NCBI RefSeq assembly: GCF_009828925.2 | Contig: NZ_WUTY02000002.1 | Span: 186,001-250,000 of the forward strand | From: Methylicorpusculum oleiharenae | GTDB lineage: Bacteria > Pseudomonadota > Gammaproteobacteria > Methylococcales > Methylomonadaceae | Reading direction: 5' to 3' | Length of the DNA: 64,000 bases | Shown here: positions 1 to 8,009 of the stretch, piece after piece | How positions within the stretch are numbered: position 1 is the first letter of the stretch | Layout of the letters: each line of letters opens with the position of its first letter | Notes under the pieces: model-generated | The model's input: the letters and a program-made list of their open reading frames with translations, nothing else | Told to the model about the DNA's origin: nothing | Databases searched by the model: none | Position numbers and translations under genes: made by a program

Positions 1-1
1 T

Positions 2-199
2 AGTTTACTTAAAAGTGGAATGGAAATTAATAGCTTTATGGATTTTTTGGGTATTCCTACTTATGGAAAAACTTACACTAGATACAAACTATTTGAGAAT
101 TTGTATGGAAAAAAGAGTTATGAATATGACGCTTATTATGTGGCATTTAAGGCGCTACCGATAGATTATTTTAGTAAGACGCTTGATATGTTTTTTTAA
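2..199 (+). CDS. 3' end of an unknown gene (cut by window edge)
   Basis: An open frame enters from the left edge and stops with TAA at 197-199. The visible 65 codons encode a Tyr/Phe/Lys-rich tail (GMEINSFMDFLGIPTYGK early, DYFSKTLDMFF at the end). I recognise no motif. An internal ATG at 20 could start a short ORF, but the frame stays open to the edge, so a truncated view of a longer gene is more likely. Function unknown. Confidence 0.45.
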   Translation, partial: SLLKSGMEINSFMDFLGIPTYGKTYTRYKLFENLYGKKSYEYDAYYVAFKALPIDYFSKTLDMFF

Positions 200-321
200 G
201 TAGGGCCGTAGGATGCGCTTCACGCATTTGCTCTAGCAATAAGCGCAATAGGGAAAATTTATAGAATTATTATTCACAACTTGTTTGGTTATCATCATTT
301 ATCTATTTTTCCTCAAATTTG

Positions 322-1661
322 AGAGCCATAATCAAATCTGGTGTATCACCAATTTGAATTAGGCGGCCATCTGCTGTGTTTCTTCTTTTTTCTCTGCCTC
401 TGTGATAATGGCAATGCCGTCCTGGAAACGGATGCCCTCAATCACTTCCGGTATTCGTTTAAAACCCTATATCTTGCGCAAACTCTTCTCGGCCGTCAGC
501 GCTAATTGAAACACCAATCCCATCAAGGTACTGCGCGAGACGCAGTTTTTAGTGCGCGTGGTCCGATGGCGAATCGTCGCGAAGCTGGATTCAATCGGAT
601 TAGTCGTCCGAATGTGCAGCCAATGTTCAGCGGGAAAGTCGTAAAAAGCCAAGAGTGATTCGCGATCTTTTGCCAGCACTCCCACTGCCTTGGGATACTT
701 GGCTTCAAAGTTACGCTGGAAGCTGTCAAAGGCTGTTTCCGCCTGAACTTGGGTTTCAGCCATCCAGATTTCTTTTAATCCAGCCTTGGCTTTGGCTTGG
801 ATCGAATCGGCCAGCGCCGCCAACACATTCGCCGTCTTATGCACCCAACACCGTTGATGCCGTGTTGTCGACCAAGCCTCGTTGATGGCTACCCAGAAAC
901 CCAATGCGCCGTCGCCGGTAGCCAGTTTCGGCGCTTCCTGTAAGCCGCGAGCTTGCATATCCTGTAAGACACTCAGCCAGGACGCTTTTGATTCCCGATA
1001 ACCGTCCGATAAGGCCAGCAAGCGCTTTTCACCTTGTTCGTTGTCGCCGATGATGACCAATAAGCACAGTCGATCATCCTCGCCGCGCAGGGTCGAATAA
1101 ATACCATCCGCCCACACGTAGACATAGCGTTCCTTCGCTAAATTTCGGTTATTCCAGGTTTGGTAGTCCTCAGCCCATTGGGCTTTTAAGCGACTCACCA
1201 CCGCCGGTGACAAGCCTTTGGCCTCGTCACCCATCAGTACCGACAGGGTCTCTTGCATGTCGCCGGTGGAAATGCCACGTAAGTGCAGCCAAGGCAAGGC
1301 CGCTGCCACGCGTTGAGCTTTGCGCACATAGGGTGGCACGAGGGTTGAGTTGAATTTAACCCCGCCGCCGGAGCTATCCCTCACGACAGTTAAACGGCCC
1401 TCCAGATCAGTGACCTTAGTATAGTCACCAAAAACGATTGCAACTCGGCTTCAATCGCCTGTTGGATCAAGGCCTTGGCCCTGGTTCGCAACAAATCAGT
1501 CAAAGGATCGTTAATTGCCTCTGTATTTTCCCATTCTTTTGCTTTATCTTTGTTGATGGCGTTTATCATTAATGCTGTTATTTGATCTCGACAATCTTAT
1601 TTCAGCAGAGAACGCCACTTCTCTTTAAGTCGGGCTGAACACCAGATTTAGTTATAGCTCT
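322..1661 (-). mobile_element. IS256-family insertion sequence
   Basis: Imperfect inverted ends lie at 322-344 and 1639-1661 (20 of 23 positions match; both share AAATCTGGTGT reading inward). They enclose a broken IS256-type transposase with little spare DNA, as expected for an IS of about 1.3 kb. I see no clear 8-9-bp target duplication outside the ends, so the copy may be old or rearranged. Confidence 0.7.
467..1569 (-). pseudogene. IS256-family transposase, frameshifted
   Basis: This is a Mutator-like DDE transposase. The main part (467-1384) holds the three catalytic acidic positions: Asp in YVWADGIYS, Asp in LATGDGALGF and Glu in TTNPIESSFATIRHRT. The N-terminal 59 codons (1390-1569, beginning MINAINKDKAKEW) are in another frame and run into a stop. 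One missing base in a TTTTTGG run near residue 52 explains the break, because the restored reading SFLGDYTKVTDLEGRL joins the two parts. The total length is near the family norm of about 400 residues. The element is therefore probably not mobile by itself. Confidence 0.8.
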
Positions 1662-1780
1662 TATACTAGCCTAAACTGGCTCAATATTGGCTATTTTTGA
1701 GAAGTCAAAATAAGCTAGAAGTCTTATTGGATAGGGCATTCAGCAAAAATCTATGGGAATTTAGTGTCATTTATTTAAAC

Positions 1781-1987
1781 TCACCCAAAATTGTTTCCAC
1801 TATTTTGGTTTGTATCTGAATATAATTTGCTTAAAACATTTTCCGCTGAATTTTTATGAGCCCAATTCGGAGCTCCTTCCCCTTGAGCCAGTTTCTCTGT
1901 GCAATGCTTAATCATAAGCTTTAATGCAGCTTCCATCATGATGCATTCACTATCATTCAATGTAAGTCTATATACGTAGGTGGTCAT
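1781..1987 (-). CDS. Small hypothetical protein
   Basis: A 68-residue ORF beginning MTTYVYRLTLNDSE. It has no membrane segment and no recognised domain. The central part (CIMMEAALKLMIKHCTEKL) could be an amphipathic helix. A purine-rich GGAAAAA lies 3-10 bases before the ATG. It stands alone just outside the IS256 right end. Codon use looks plausible, but there is no independent support, so it could be spurious. Confidence 0.4.
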   Translation of the reverse strand: MTTYVYRLTLNDSECIMMEAALKLMIKHCTEKLAQGEGAPNWAHKNSAENVLSKLYSDTNQNSGNNFG

Positions 1988-2650
1988 AATTTTTCCATTC
2001 GTCGTTTTTGATATAATGTATATGCTAAGTTGACAGGTACACGGCTAGGCACTGGTTTGAACCGACCATCAACACGCGTCGGGTCGGCGGCCTTTAGCGG
2101 CTTGTTAGCCTTTTCTTGCCCATATAAACCAGCCCAAACTTGTTAGAGCCCGACCTGATGTCTCACTTCGTTTAGTAACACTGCTAAAAAACACCATAGA
2201 AGCCAGAAAGCGCATGACGACCTACAACGCTAAGTCGGAGATATTAGCTTTCCTTTGACTAAATCTATCGAAGATCTTCGGTAGCACGAACACGGAACGC
2301 AAAGTGAGCCTGTGAGTCAGAGGGGTCAAACCTGTTTATTACAAAAAAATTTCCATTTTGTCAAAGACACCTCCCTTGCTGAAAAAAACTTGCCCGCCGG
2401 GAACCGATTTTGGCGTAAACAGTTCCAAAATCGTACGGACATCCAATACAGGATCAGGCGACTGGTTTATCTTCTTGAATCCGTAGCACGACGGTTATCC
2501 CGAATGCATTCTGATATTTGCAGTGAAAACGCAATCCGCGGCCGTAGTCGGTACAAAAAGAGTACGACAAAGAGCGAACCAGCAAATCCGCTTGTCACAC
2601 CCAAGTTGACGCCTGCCCAAGTAATAAATTTCGCTTTGATTGGCTAGCAC
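1988..2650. other. Intergenic, no supported gene
   Basis: About 660 bp. A 111-codon plus-strand ORF at 2312-2647 lacks protein-like composition and a convincing ribosome site. A GTTAGCC at about 2104-2110 preceded by GC-rich dyads (GGTCGGCGG, GCGGCTTG) vaguely recalls a decayed attC site, but I cannot pair its arms. Confidence 0.5.
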
Positions 2651-2970
2651 TTTATTAATCTTATAACAGTGAATCTATCACGAAACCTGGGTTGCAACAC
2701 TAAATTTGTGAACTGCAAGGATTTTTCCCTTCCGTATATCATCCAAACTGAGCCAATAAGTGAAATTGGAGGGTGTCATGTTGACTGTTCTTGCATCCCT
2801 GAGTCAGACGTTCGAGTCCCAGCTTAGCTTACGAAACATTACGGACCAGCAACGCCGTGATTTTCATAAGTGGCTTAGGTTTTATCTGGATTTTTTTAAC
2901 CAAAGCCAATTCATCGGCAGCAATGCGCCAGTTTGCAGTCAGTGATCAAAGATTTTTCTTTGGCTGGTTT
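2651..2970 (+). repeat. Dispersed repeat A, copy 1 (integrase N-terminal remnant)
   Basis: About 320 bp that recur at 5582-5898 in the same orientation with roughly 80-85% identity by eye. Shared blocks include the AAGGATTTT, CCTTCCGTATATCATCCAAACTG and GACCAGCAACGCCGTGATT segments. The repeat contains a Shine-Dalgarno GGAGGG and the start of an integrase-like ORF. The two copies flank the 3.8-5.6 kb cassette-like genes. Confidence 0.75.
2778..2945 (+). pseudogene. Tyrosine-recombinase N-terminal fragment
   Basis: The ATG at 2778 follows a good GGAGGG site by 5 bases. The 55 codons include QRRDFHKWLRFYLDFF, resembling the SAM-like core-binding start of integron-type and related tyrosine recombinases (typical pattern: xxYxKWLRFYLDFC). 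The frame ends soon after and no catalytic domain follows, so only the first ~15% of such a gene remains. A copy at 5710-5817 is shorter still. Confidence 0.5.
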
Positions 2971-2971
2971 T

Positions 2972-3001
2972 GGCCGTAATGCAAAGCTTTGCATTACGGC
3001 C
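2972..3001. repeat. 30-bp perfect palindrome
   Basis: A perfect dyad centred on AAAGCTTT, running from GGCCGTAATGC to GCATTACGGCC. It abuts and overlaps by four bases the left end of the MITE-like element that starts at 2998. A related partial dyad with the same AAAGCTTT centre lies at about 12668-12697. Confidence 0.8.
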
Positions 3002-3437
3002 ATTATGTGAAGTTTCCTTTTATGAGCAGCGGCTTTGGCACAACTATGATGTAAGCTGGCTTAAAAGCCTCTACCTCGCACGCAATCTTTGCATAATTTC
3101 TATGATTTAAAACAAGCTTTCAAATACATCCAAAGGGAGCAATATCAGCGATTATTCCAGTCGATGTCATCAGACGTATCGAATTCTCACTTTTTATCGG
3201 CATCATGAATAAATTCCGCTTGATTGTTTCCCTGTTGGAAGCAATATTTAAGTAGAAAAAGCTATCTGTAGAACTGAGGGTTAGTTTCTGAATGGAACTA
3301 CAGAAAATCGACTCCTGCAGTTTGCAAAAATTATGACCAGCTTTTTATCTGGCTGCCTTGCTCAATCCGCTATATTCCTAACGTCAACTATGAGAAACCA
3401 AGACAATGTGCATAAAAGGAAACTTCACATAATGGCC
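2998..3437. mobile_element. MITE-like element with perfect 27-bp inverted ends
   Basis: The termini 2998-3024 and 3411-3437 are perfect 27-bp inverted repeats (outer GGCCATTATGTG, inner CCTTTTATG). The 440-bp unit has no ORF of transposase size, so it looks like a non-autonomous transposon mobilised in trans. Outside the ends I see a palindrome on the left and GTTTGG on the right, and no clear target duplication. The mobilising family is unknown. Confidence 0.7.
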
Positions 3438-3441
3438 GTTT

Positions 3442-3649
3442 GGTTGAGGTCGCCAATGGCTGCTTTGTAGTCCTTCAATCCAAGAATCTGGCTTCGGCCG
3501 AATGGCCGGTTTGGAGAAGCGCGAGTGTCAGCAAGGGGTCGATAGGGTGAGGTCACCAATGGCCGCTTTGTAGCCTTCTAGTTCGCAGGATCTGGATTTC
3601 TCTGAATGACCGCTTTGGAGAAGCGCGAGTGGCAAAAATGGGTCGGGTG
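3442..3649. repeat. Tandem duplication, two units of ~104 bp
   Basis: Unit 1 (3442-3545) and unit 2 (3546-3649) share GAGGTC, CCAATGGC, GCTTTGTAG and TTTGGAGAAGCGCGAGTG in the same order, with roughly 75-80% identity by eye. No ORF is supported here. The motif CGGCCGAATGGCCGGTTT in unit 1 has small dyads. Confidence 0.7.
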
Positions 3650-3761
3650 TTGACCGTCCGCTCTTCAAATTCATCGCCGGAAAGCTGTCATTGAATTCCG
3701 ATTCCTGAAAGCGGCCATTCAGAGACAACTAGCCACGCACCTAAACCGACAATGAAGGAAA

Positions 3762-3819
3762 ATTCAACGTTTGAACTCACCGGCCGTCGGAGGCGGTCCG
3801 CTAGAATTATGGGTTCGGC
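3762..3819 (-). other. attC-like site (minus orientation)
   Basis: Read on the minus strand, the site ends in GGTGAGTTCAAACGTTGAAT, that is an L' arm followed by an R' box GTTGAAT (consensus GTTRRRY). It starts with a GAACCC half and has complementary CGGACCGCC / GGCCGGTG arms between. It lies just 3' of the VOC gene at 3853-4221, where a cassette's attC belongs. The folding is imperfect, so the call is tentative. Confidence 0.45.
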
Positions 3820-3852
3820 GTAGATTTCAACTGCATGTGCTCCCCTTGGAGT

Positions 3853-4221
3853 TCAATCAATGTTTTGGCCAATGCGCCAAAGAACACCGGATGGATCGTA
3901 AAGACAGAAATCACGCATGCGCCAAGGCTGATTTTCCAACTCGGTAACCTTGACTCCGTATTTTTCAATGACACCGCTTTTCTGGACTTGCTGCCACCAT
4001 GAATTCACATCTTCTACCAGGATGTGCATCATGAAATTCTCGGCGAACGACTCGGCGCAGAAATCTTGGAGCAGAAAGCTAACATGCCCGAAGTGGAAGT
4101 AAGCGATACCGGCGCCTTCAGAGGCCATCGTAAAACCAAGATCCTTGTAGAACTGCTTGGAAAGCTCGAAGTCCTTTGACGGAACGAAGGCCTTGATTTC
4201 AGTGATTTTGAGATTTGACAT
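3853..4221 (-). CDS. VOC-family (glyoxalase/bleomycin-resistance fold) protein
   Basis: 122 residues with the paired beta-alpha-beta-beta-beta modules of the vicinal oxygen chelate superfamily: IKAFVPSKDFELSKQFYKDLGF at the N-terminus and FCLYDPSGVLWRIGQ at the C-terminus. Such proteins are cytosolic metal-dependent isomerases, dioxygenases or binding proteins for small toxic compounds. The substrate cannot be told from sequence. The metal positions are poorly conserved, so a binding or immunity-type role is possible. Length is normal for a single-domain VOC protein. It is compact with a downstream attC-like site, as in an integron cassette. Confidence 0.8.
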   Translation of the reverse strand: MSNLKITEIKAFVPSKDFELSKQFYKDLGFTMASEGAGIAYFHFGHVSFLLQDFCAESFAENFMMHILVEDVNSWWQQVQKSGVIEKYGVKVTELENQPWRMRDFCLYDPSGVLWRIGQNID

Positions 4222-4299
4222 TTCGGTTTCGTCCTACGACGCTGAACGCTCAGCATCAGCGGTTGCAATCACCCGGTCGCGACGAGAGACTTTCCAACT

Positions 4300-4914
4300 T
4301 CAAAACGTCCGACTTCGCGACTCGGGTGAATTGCTTCGTTCTGCGATTGCAGGTAGACCGTCCACCAGCCCACTGCGGTGGACGCATATAATTATGATTC
4401 CGACACGCTGAATCAATGGCGCTGAAGACCAGCGGCTAGAAAGTTCAGAAAATTTCTTAGAGTGTGGCACGGCAACACCTAAAAGATCAATATCCGAAAC
4501 TTCTGAAACCGTCATAAGTTGGCCGATTGCCTCACGTAACAAGGGGTATTCCGATGAGCTCTTGGATCGTTGCAGCTTTCCCTTCTTGCTTTCAACTCGT
4601 AGTCGCCGACCGTTTCGCAATGTTGCTACAACGTCGCCAAGGCCTGGGCTGGAGTGAATCTTCAATTTACTTTGAGAATCAGCAATCTTGTATACGCCCT
4701 GCCATGAATCTCCAGATCTTGTAACGGCAATCAACCCCTCATCGCGGAGAAATTTGTCCATCGGGAAGTGAATTTCATTCAGATTTCGCACCTGCGCACC
4801 GTCGATTGCGACATCCACATCACCTGTCGCATATTGATTGCGAGCAATGTAAAGCGCTAACCGAAGGCTTACTTCGGCTTCAGGCATTCGATCATCGGGT
4901 AGGGTGTCCATCAT
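4300..4914 (-). CDS. Hypothetical protein with PD-(D/E)xK-like motif
   Basis: 204 residues. Around residues 90-110 the segment [24 protein letters not shown] has Asp followed 16 residues later by E-x-K, the spacing of a PD-(D/E)xK nuclease core. The N-terminal ~70 residues ([17 protein letters not shown]...) look like a helical or winged domain often found before such cores. I infer a possible nuclease-like or nuclease-derived protein; no family name can be assigned. The last ~15 residues are low-complexity and may run into recombination-site DNA. It is transcribed in the same direction as its cassette-like neighbours. Confidence 0.55.
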   Translation of the reverse strand: MMDTLPDDRMPEAEVSLRLALYIARNQYATGDVDVAIDGAQVRNLNEIHFPMDKFLRDEGLIAVTRSGDSWQGVYKIADSQSKLKIHSSPGLGDVVATLRNGRRLRVESKKGKLQRSKSSSEYPLLREAIGQLMTVSEVSDIDLLGVAVPHSKKFSELSSRWSSAPLIQRVGIIIICVHRSGLVDGLPAIAERSNSPESRSRTF

Positions 4915-4930
4915 CTTTTCGCAGAATGCA

Positions 4931-5014
4931 GCAGCTCACCCGGCCGCGCGTAACGATATGTTCGAATAATTAAACGGCCTTTCACGCGCGGGTCGGGTGG
5001 AGCGCTTTGTTAGA
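4931..5014 (-). other. Possible decayed attC site
   Basis: On the minus strand, TCTAACAA begins an R''-L''-like half, followed by CACCCGACCCGCGCG and, after a spacer, a partly complementary CGCGCGGCCGGGTGAGC. The closing box reads GCTGCAT rather than GTTRRRY, so it is degenerate. It overlaps the last codons of the upstream gene, as cassette recombination sites often do. Confidence 0.35.
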
Positions 5015-5574
5015 ATCTTACTCTGACAAGCCAGCCAGAGACATAGGATTCCAGAGACGAAAAACACAAGCGAGCGCGATAATGGGACAACCGAGATCGT
5101 GAGTGTACGCGAGCCAGGTGTCTGCAACCCTGAATCTACGCCAAAGATAAGTAATGATGGTGATATCTCATATATCCCAAGCGCCACGCCTGTACCGTTC
5201 GGAACAAGTTTCAATGCAACGAATGATAAGCTTTCTCCCGGAAGAATTTCTTTGGCTGCAAATTGAGATCTAAATTCGACGGGATAGAACGGTGCTAGCG
5301 AATAGGGAAGAGGTCCACCTGAAATAACAACTAATTGGGTTCTGGGTGTGGGAAATCCGAATAGTTCAATATCGCCATCCAAGTTAGACAATGGTTCGTT
5401 CGACAAAGCTAGATTTGTCAGTGTCGCTTCTATAGCAATCTCCTCGTTGGGGCCAGCGATAAACGCAGTATTGTTGACGCTCCAATCCCAGAACGTCGAG
5501 CTGGTCGCATTGAAAGGGAAGCATATCGCGATAAAAAATAAGCACTTTTTCAACATTTTTTCCCTGTTTGTCAT
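4936..5574 (-). CDS. Secreted protein with a PEP-CTERM-like tail
   Basis: 212 residues. An N-terminal signal peptide (KCLFFIAICFPFNATSS) is followed by a beta-rich extracellular part (~residues 28-165). Near residue 165 comes VVPLSRSLVFFVSGILCLWLAC, a hydrophobic stretch after a VP motif and before basic residues, as in PEP-CTERM/VPLPA-type sorting tails processed by exosortases. The usual Pro-Glu-Pro is not intact. The final ~25 residues (KRSTRPARERPF...) probably come from overlapping attC-like DNA. Function unknown; likely surface-exposed. Confidence 0.6.
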   Translation of the reverse strand: MTNREKMLKKCLFFIAICFPFNATSSTFWDWSVNNTAFIAGPNEEIAIEATLTNLALSNEPLSNLDGDIELFGFPTPRTQLVVISGGPLPYSLAPFYPVEFRSQFAAKEILPGESLSFVALKLVPNGTGVALGIYEISPSLLIFGVDSGLQTPGSRTLTISVVPLSRSLVFFVSGILCLWLACQSKILTKRSTRPARERPFNYSNISLRAAG

Positions 5575-5581
5575 TCTAAAA

Positions 5582-5898
5582 AGTTATTAAGCTGTTAACA
5601 GTATATCTACCACGAAACTTGGGTTGCAATAATAAATCTGTATACTGCAAGGATTTTCCCCTTCCGTATATCATCCAAACTGAGCCAATAGATGTAATTG
5701 GAGGTTGTCATGTTGACCCTTACCGTACCCTTAAGCCAGGCGTTCGAGTCGCAGCTTAGTTTACGCAACATTCCGGACCAGCAACGCCGTGATTTTCATA
5801 AGTGGCTTAGGTTTTAACTGGATTTTTGACCCAAGCCAAATCATTGGCGGCAATGACCCATTTTGCAGTCAGTGATCAAAGATATTTTTTTGGCCGGG
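5582..5898 (+). repeat. Dispersed repeat A, copy 2
   Basis: Second copy of the 2651-2970 repeat. It contains a start ATG at 5710 and 35 codons nearly matching those at 2778 (SLRNI, DQQRRDFHKWLRF), then a TAA. It is more decayed than copy 1. Together the copies bracket the 3.8-5.6 kb genes, which suggests duplication or insertion around a recombinase gene. Confidence 0.75.
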
Positions 5899-5990
5899 TC
5901 GAGCCAAAGAGAACCCAAAATTGCTTACCGAAAAGCTGCCATTCGTTGAGGTTAGCGACGAAAAATTACGCCGGCATCGCCAACGGCCGG

Positions 5991-6180
5991 TTTTGGCCGT
6001 TATGACACAGTGATAATTTCAATTTGCTCGCCGGATACCGGACATTCGACTTGATTATAGAATGTATTAATCGTTGAAATTGAATAGTCATCCCGACCGA
6101 CAAGTGATGGCCGGAGTCGCCCGTTTCACTGTATCAAAATCAGCGTCAGCTATAGGGAAACTCATGTGTCAGCAGTCTTT
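5991..6180 (+). repeat. Dispersed repeat B, copy 1
   Basis: About 190 bp that recur at 11295-11481. Shared landmarks are TTTTGnCCGT, TTGAAATTG, CCCGACCGAC, GATGGCC and CGTCAGCTAT, in the same order. It contains no ORF of its own. Its end overlaps the stop of the kinase-like gene at 6179. Confidence 0.65.
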
Positions 6181-6787
6181 AACGTTTCTGCCCATCCTTT
6201 TGTTCGGATTTCCCATGCTCTTTTCTTTGGCTTTCAAACAATTCTATGGCCTGTTTTACGCAGAGTGAGGCCTGGTTGGGATTGAGGCCCGAGATGTCTA
6301 CTCGTAAATGCGCACGGTCGTATGTTTTGCGAAAGTAAGTGATGTCCTTCTTGAGTTTTCTCAAGTACCAGCGTTTCTCACTGGATGTCAGGCATTTCTC
6401 GATCAGCTTCGAATCGATATCGTAGAAAACGATCCGTTCCAAAATGTTTTCCGGCTTGTCGCTCAGTGCCACGATTACACCAAGAGAGTTCTTAACTGCC
6501 CTTAGATAACCTCCCATAAGGCCGCTCGGCGGCAAGGCTATAACGCTGCGCCGACTCTCCGGGCGCTTCAGCAGATGCACGAGTGCCTTTGCTGCCTCGT
6601 CGCGGTATGAACGTATCGTTTTGAACCTGCTTTGGAGTTGCTCAATGCTCGTTCCAAAGAAGCCCTCAATTTCTTCATCCAGGTCGAAAAAAGGAACATC
6701 AAGAAGCTCGGACAACATCCTGCCGACCGTCGTCTTTCCGACGCACCCTACACCAGTTAAGAATACTCGCACTGAAGTTGTTCCCAC
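6179..6787 (-). CDS. Shikimate-kinase-like P-loop protein
   Basis: 202 residues. Residues 7-21 (VRVFLTGVGCVGKTT) form a Walker A loop. FFDLDEEIEGFFGTSIEQL follows the pattern of the shikimate-binding segment (D-x-D then I-E-x-x-x-G). A later ALPPSGLM replaces the usual gly-gly substrate loop, and the lid region KRWYLRKLKKDITYFRKTYDRAH is long. True AroK enzymes are ~170 residues, so this is a divergent relative. In mobile DNA a role other than aromatic biosynthesis is likely. It stands alone. Confidence 0.65.
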   Translation of the reverse strand: MGTTSVRVFLTGVGCVGKTTVGRMLSELLDVPFFDLDEEIEGFFGTSIEQLQSRFKTIRSYRDEAAKALVHLLKRPESRRSVIALPPSGLMGGYLRAVKNSLGVIVALSDKPENILERIVFYDIDSKLIEKCLTSSEKRWYLRKLKKDITYFRKTYDRAHLRVDISGLNPNQASLCVKQAIELFESQRKEHGKSEQKDGQKR

Positions 6788-7113
6788 ATTCTCCGATTCT
6801 GAACAAATTATTGTATGATTTTGGATTACAACCGCAATTTTAACGATAGTTTATCTAAACTGAAGAACTAAGCAATGCGCATAAAAGGTTTCAGGATAAC
6901 GTCAGAACATAAGTTAATCATCAAGTTTCATTGGTGGGTTTTGGCCGATCTTTCAAAAATGGTTGATATGAGCCACAGTCGGCTATGGAGTAAACCACTA
7001 TCGAATAACAATTTGCCTATCTCGTTGATAATATAACTAGATTTAGTTTACTCATTCGATTATAAAAAAGCTATCCCGGCATCAACCAGAATGTTTATCT
7101 TTCGACAGCTGAG

Positions 7114-7142
7114 ATGACAATGTCATTACATTATGCTACTAT
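7114..7142 (+). promoter_or_regulatory. Promoter and operator of the toxin-antitoxin operon
   Basis: ATGACA (7114-7119) and TACTAT (7137-7142) are 17 bases apart. A dyad ATGAC-AAT-GTCAT (7114-7126) covers the -35 box, and a further GTCAAT half-site follows the -10. A strong GGAGG lies 9 bases before the antitoxin ATG at 7164. Autorepression by the antitoxin-toxin complex at such a dyad is usual for this TA class (inference). Confidence 0.5.
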
Positions 7143-7163
7143 GTCAATTATGGAGGTAAAGAC

Positions 7164-7448
7164 ATGACAGCAGCCACACCAGAAATTACAAAACGCGAAA
7201 CGCTTAATCTTCGCATCAAGCCAGAAGAACGCGGACTGATCGACCGTGCCGCCCAACTACTGGGGAAAAACCGGACTGATTTCATGCTCGAAGCCGCCCG
7301 CCGAGCCGCCGAAGAAGCGTTATTGGATCAGACCATGATGTCTGTTAGCCAGGAAGCTTATCAAGAATTCCTTATACGCCTTGATGCTCCGCCCCAACCG
7401 AATGAGCGGTTGCAGAAAACCATGCAAACCCAAGCACCTTGGGAGTGA
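7164..7448 (+). CDS. tacA: DUF1778 (TacA-like) antitoxin
   Basis: 94 residues. The N-terminal ribbon-helix-helix region (RETLNLRIKPEERGLIDRAAQLLGKNRTDFMLEAARRAAEEAL) is the DUF1778 signature. It binds operator DNA. The C-terminal tail (from about residue 60, YQEFLIRLDAPPQPNERLQK) is the usual toxin-wrapping segment. It is directly followed by a GNAT toxin gene after 3 bases. Family knowledge: TacA neutralises a tRNA-acetylating TacT toxin and represses the operon. Confidence 0.88.
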   Translation: MTAATPEITKRETLNLRIKPEERGLIDRAAQLLGKNRTDFMLEAARRAAEEALLDQTMMSVSQEAYQEFLIRLDAPPQPNERLQKTMQTQAPWE

Positions 7449-7451
7449 GGG

Positions 7452-7943
7452 TTGTCTTTAGAATCGCCGAGCCCGATTTCGGAACACCATCAAACCATCG
7501 GTTTCGACTCTGGCGTCCCGTCGCTAAATGAATGGTTACACCGCCGAGCCTTAGCTAACCAAGTTAGCGGTGCCTCACGTACTTTCGTTGTCTGCAACAA
7601 CAATCGCGTTGTCGCTTATTATGCGCTTGCTTCGGGTGCGATCAATAGCAGTAGTTCTTCTGGCCGCTTCCGCCGCAATATGCCTGACCCCATACCAGTC
7701 GTCGTACTTGGCCGTCTAGGCGTGGACTTGTCTTTCCAAGGCCGCGGTCTGGGCCGGGCCCTTTTTCGGGATGCCGCGCAAAGAGTTTCCTATGCTGCCG
7801 ATGCTATCGGCATTCGCGGAATTATCGTCCATGCTCTTTCAGAACAAGCACGCTCATTCTACCTGGCCCTCGGTTTCGATCCCTCCCCCGAAGAGCCGAT
7901 GACACTCATGGTAAGCCTCGCTGATATCCGTTCATTTCTGTGA
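7452..7943 (+). CDS. tacT: GNAT-family (TacT-like) toxin
   Basis: 163 residues, TTG start 3 bases after the antitoxin stop, indicating coupled translation. The acetyl-CoA-binding motif appears as VVVLGRLGVDLSFQGRGLGRALFRDA (Q/R-x-x-G-x-G/A at residues ~94-112), and the C-terminal YLALGFDPSPEEPMTLMVSL is typical for the fold. Toxins of this group acetylate aminoacyl-tRNA and stop translation. On mobile DNA the pair probably stabilises the element. Confidence 0.88.
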   Translation: MSLESPSPISEHHQTIGFDSGVPSLNEWLHRRALANQVSGASRTFVVCNNNRVVAYYALASGAINSSSSSGRFRRNMPDPIPVVVLGRLGVDLSFQGRGLGRALFRDAAQRVSYAADAIGIRGIIVHALSEQARSFYLALGFDPSPEEPMTLMVSLADIRSFL

Positions 7944-8009
7944 ATACTGCATTTGTCGGAAAAACTCGACGGTTTGTCCTGATGAGTAAAAATGAAGATG
8001 AATCTATAA

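Noticed and set aside
2312-2647. 111-codon plus-strand ORF
   Set aside because: Unnatural residue mix, no ribosome site, no similarity; lies in decayed repeat-rich DNA.
3528-3728. 66-codon minus-strand ORF over the tandem repeat
   Set aside because: It only reads through the repeated units; no start signal and no protein-like pattern.
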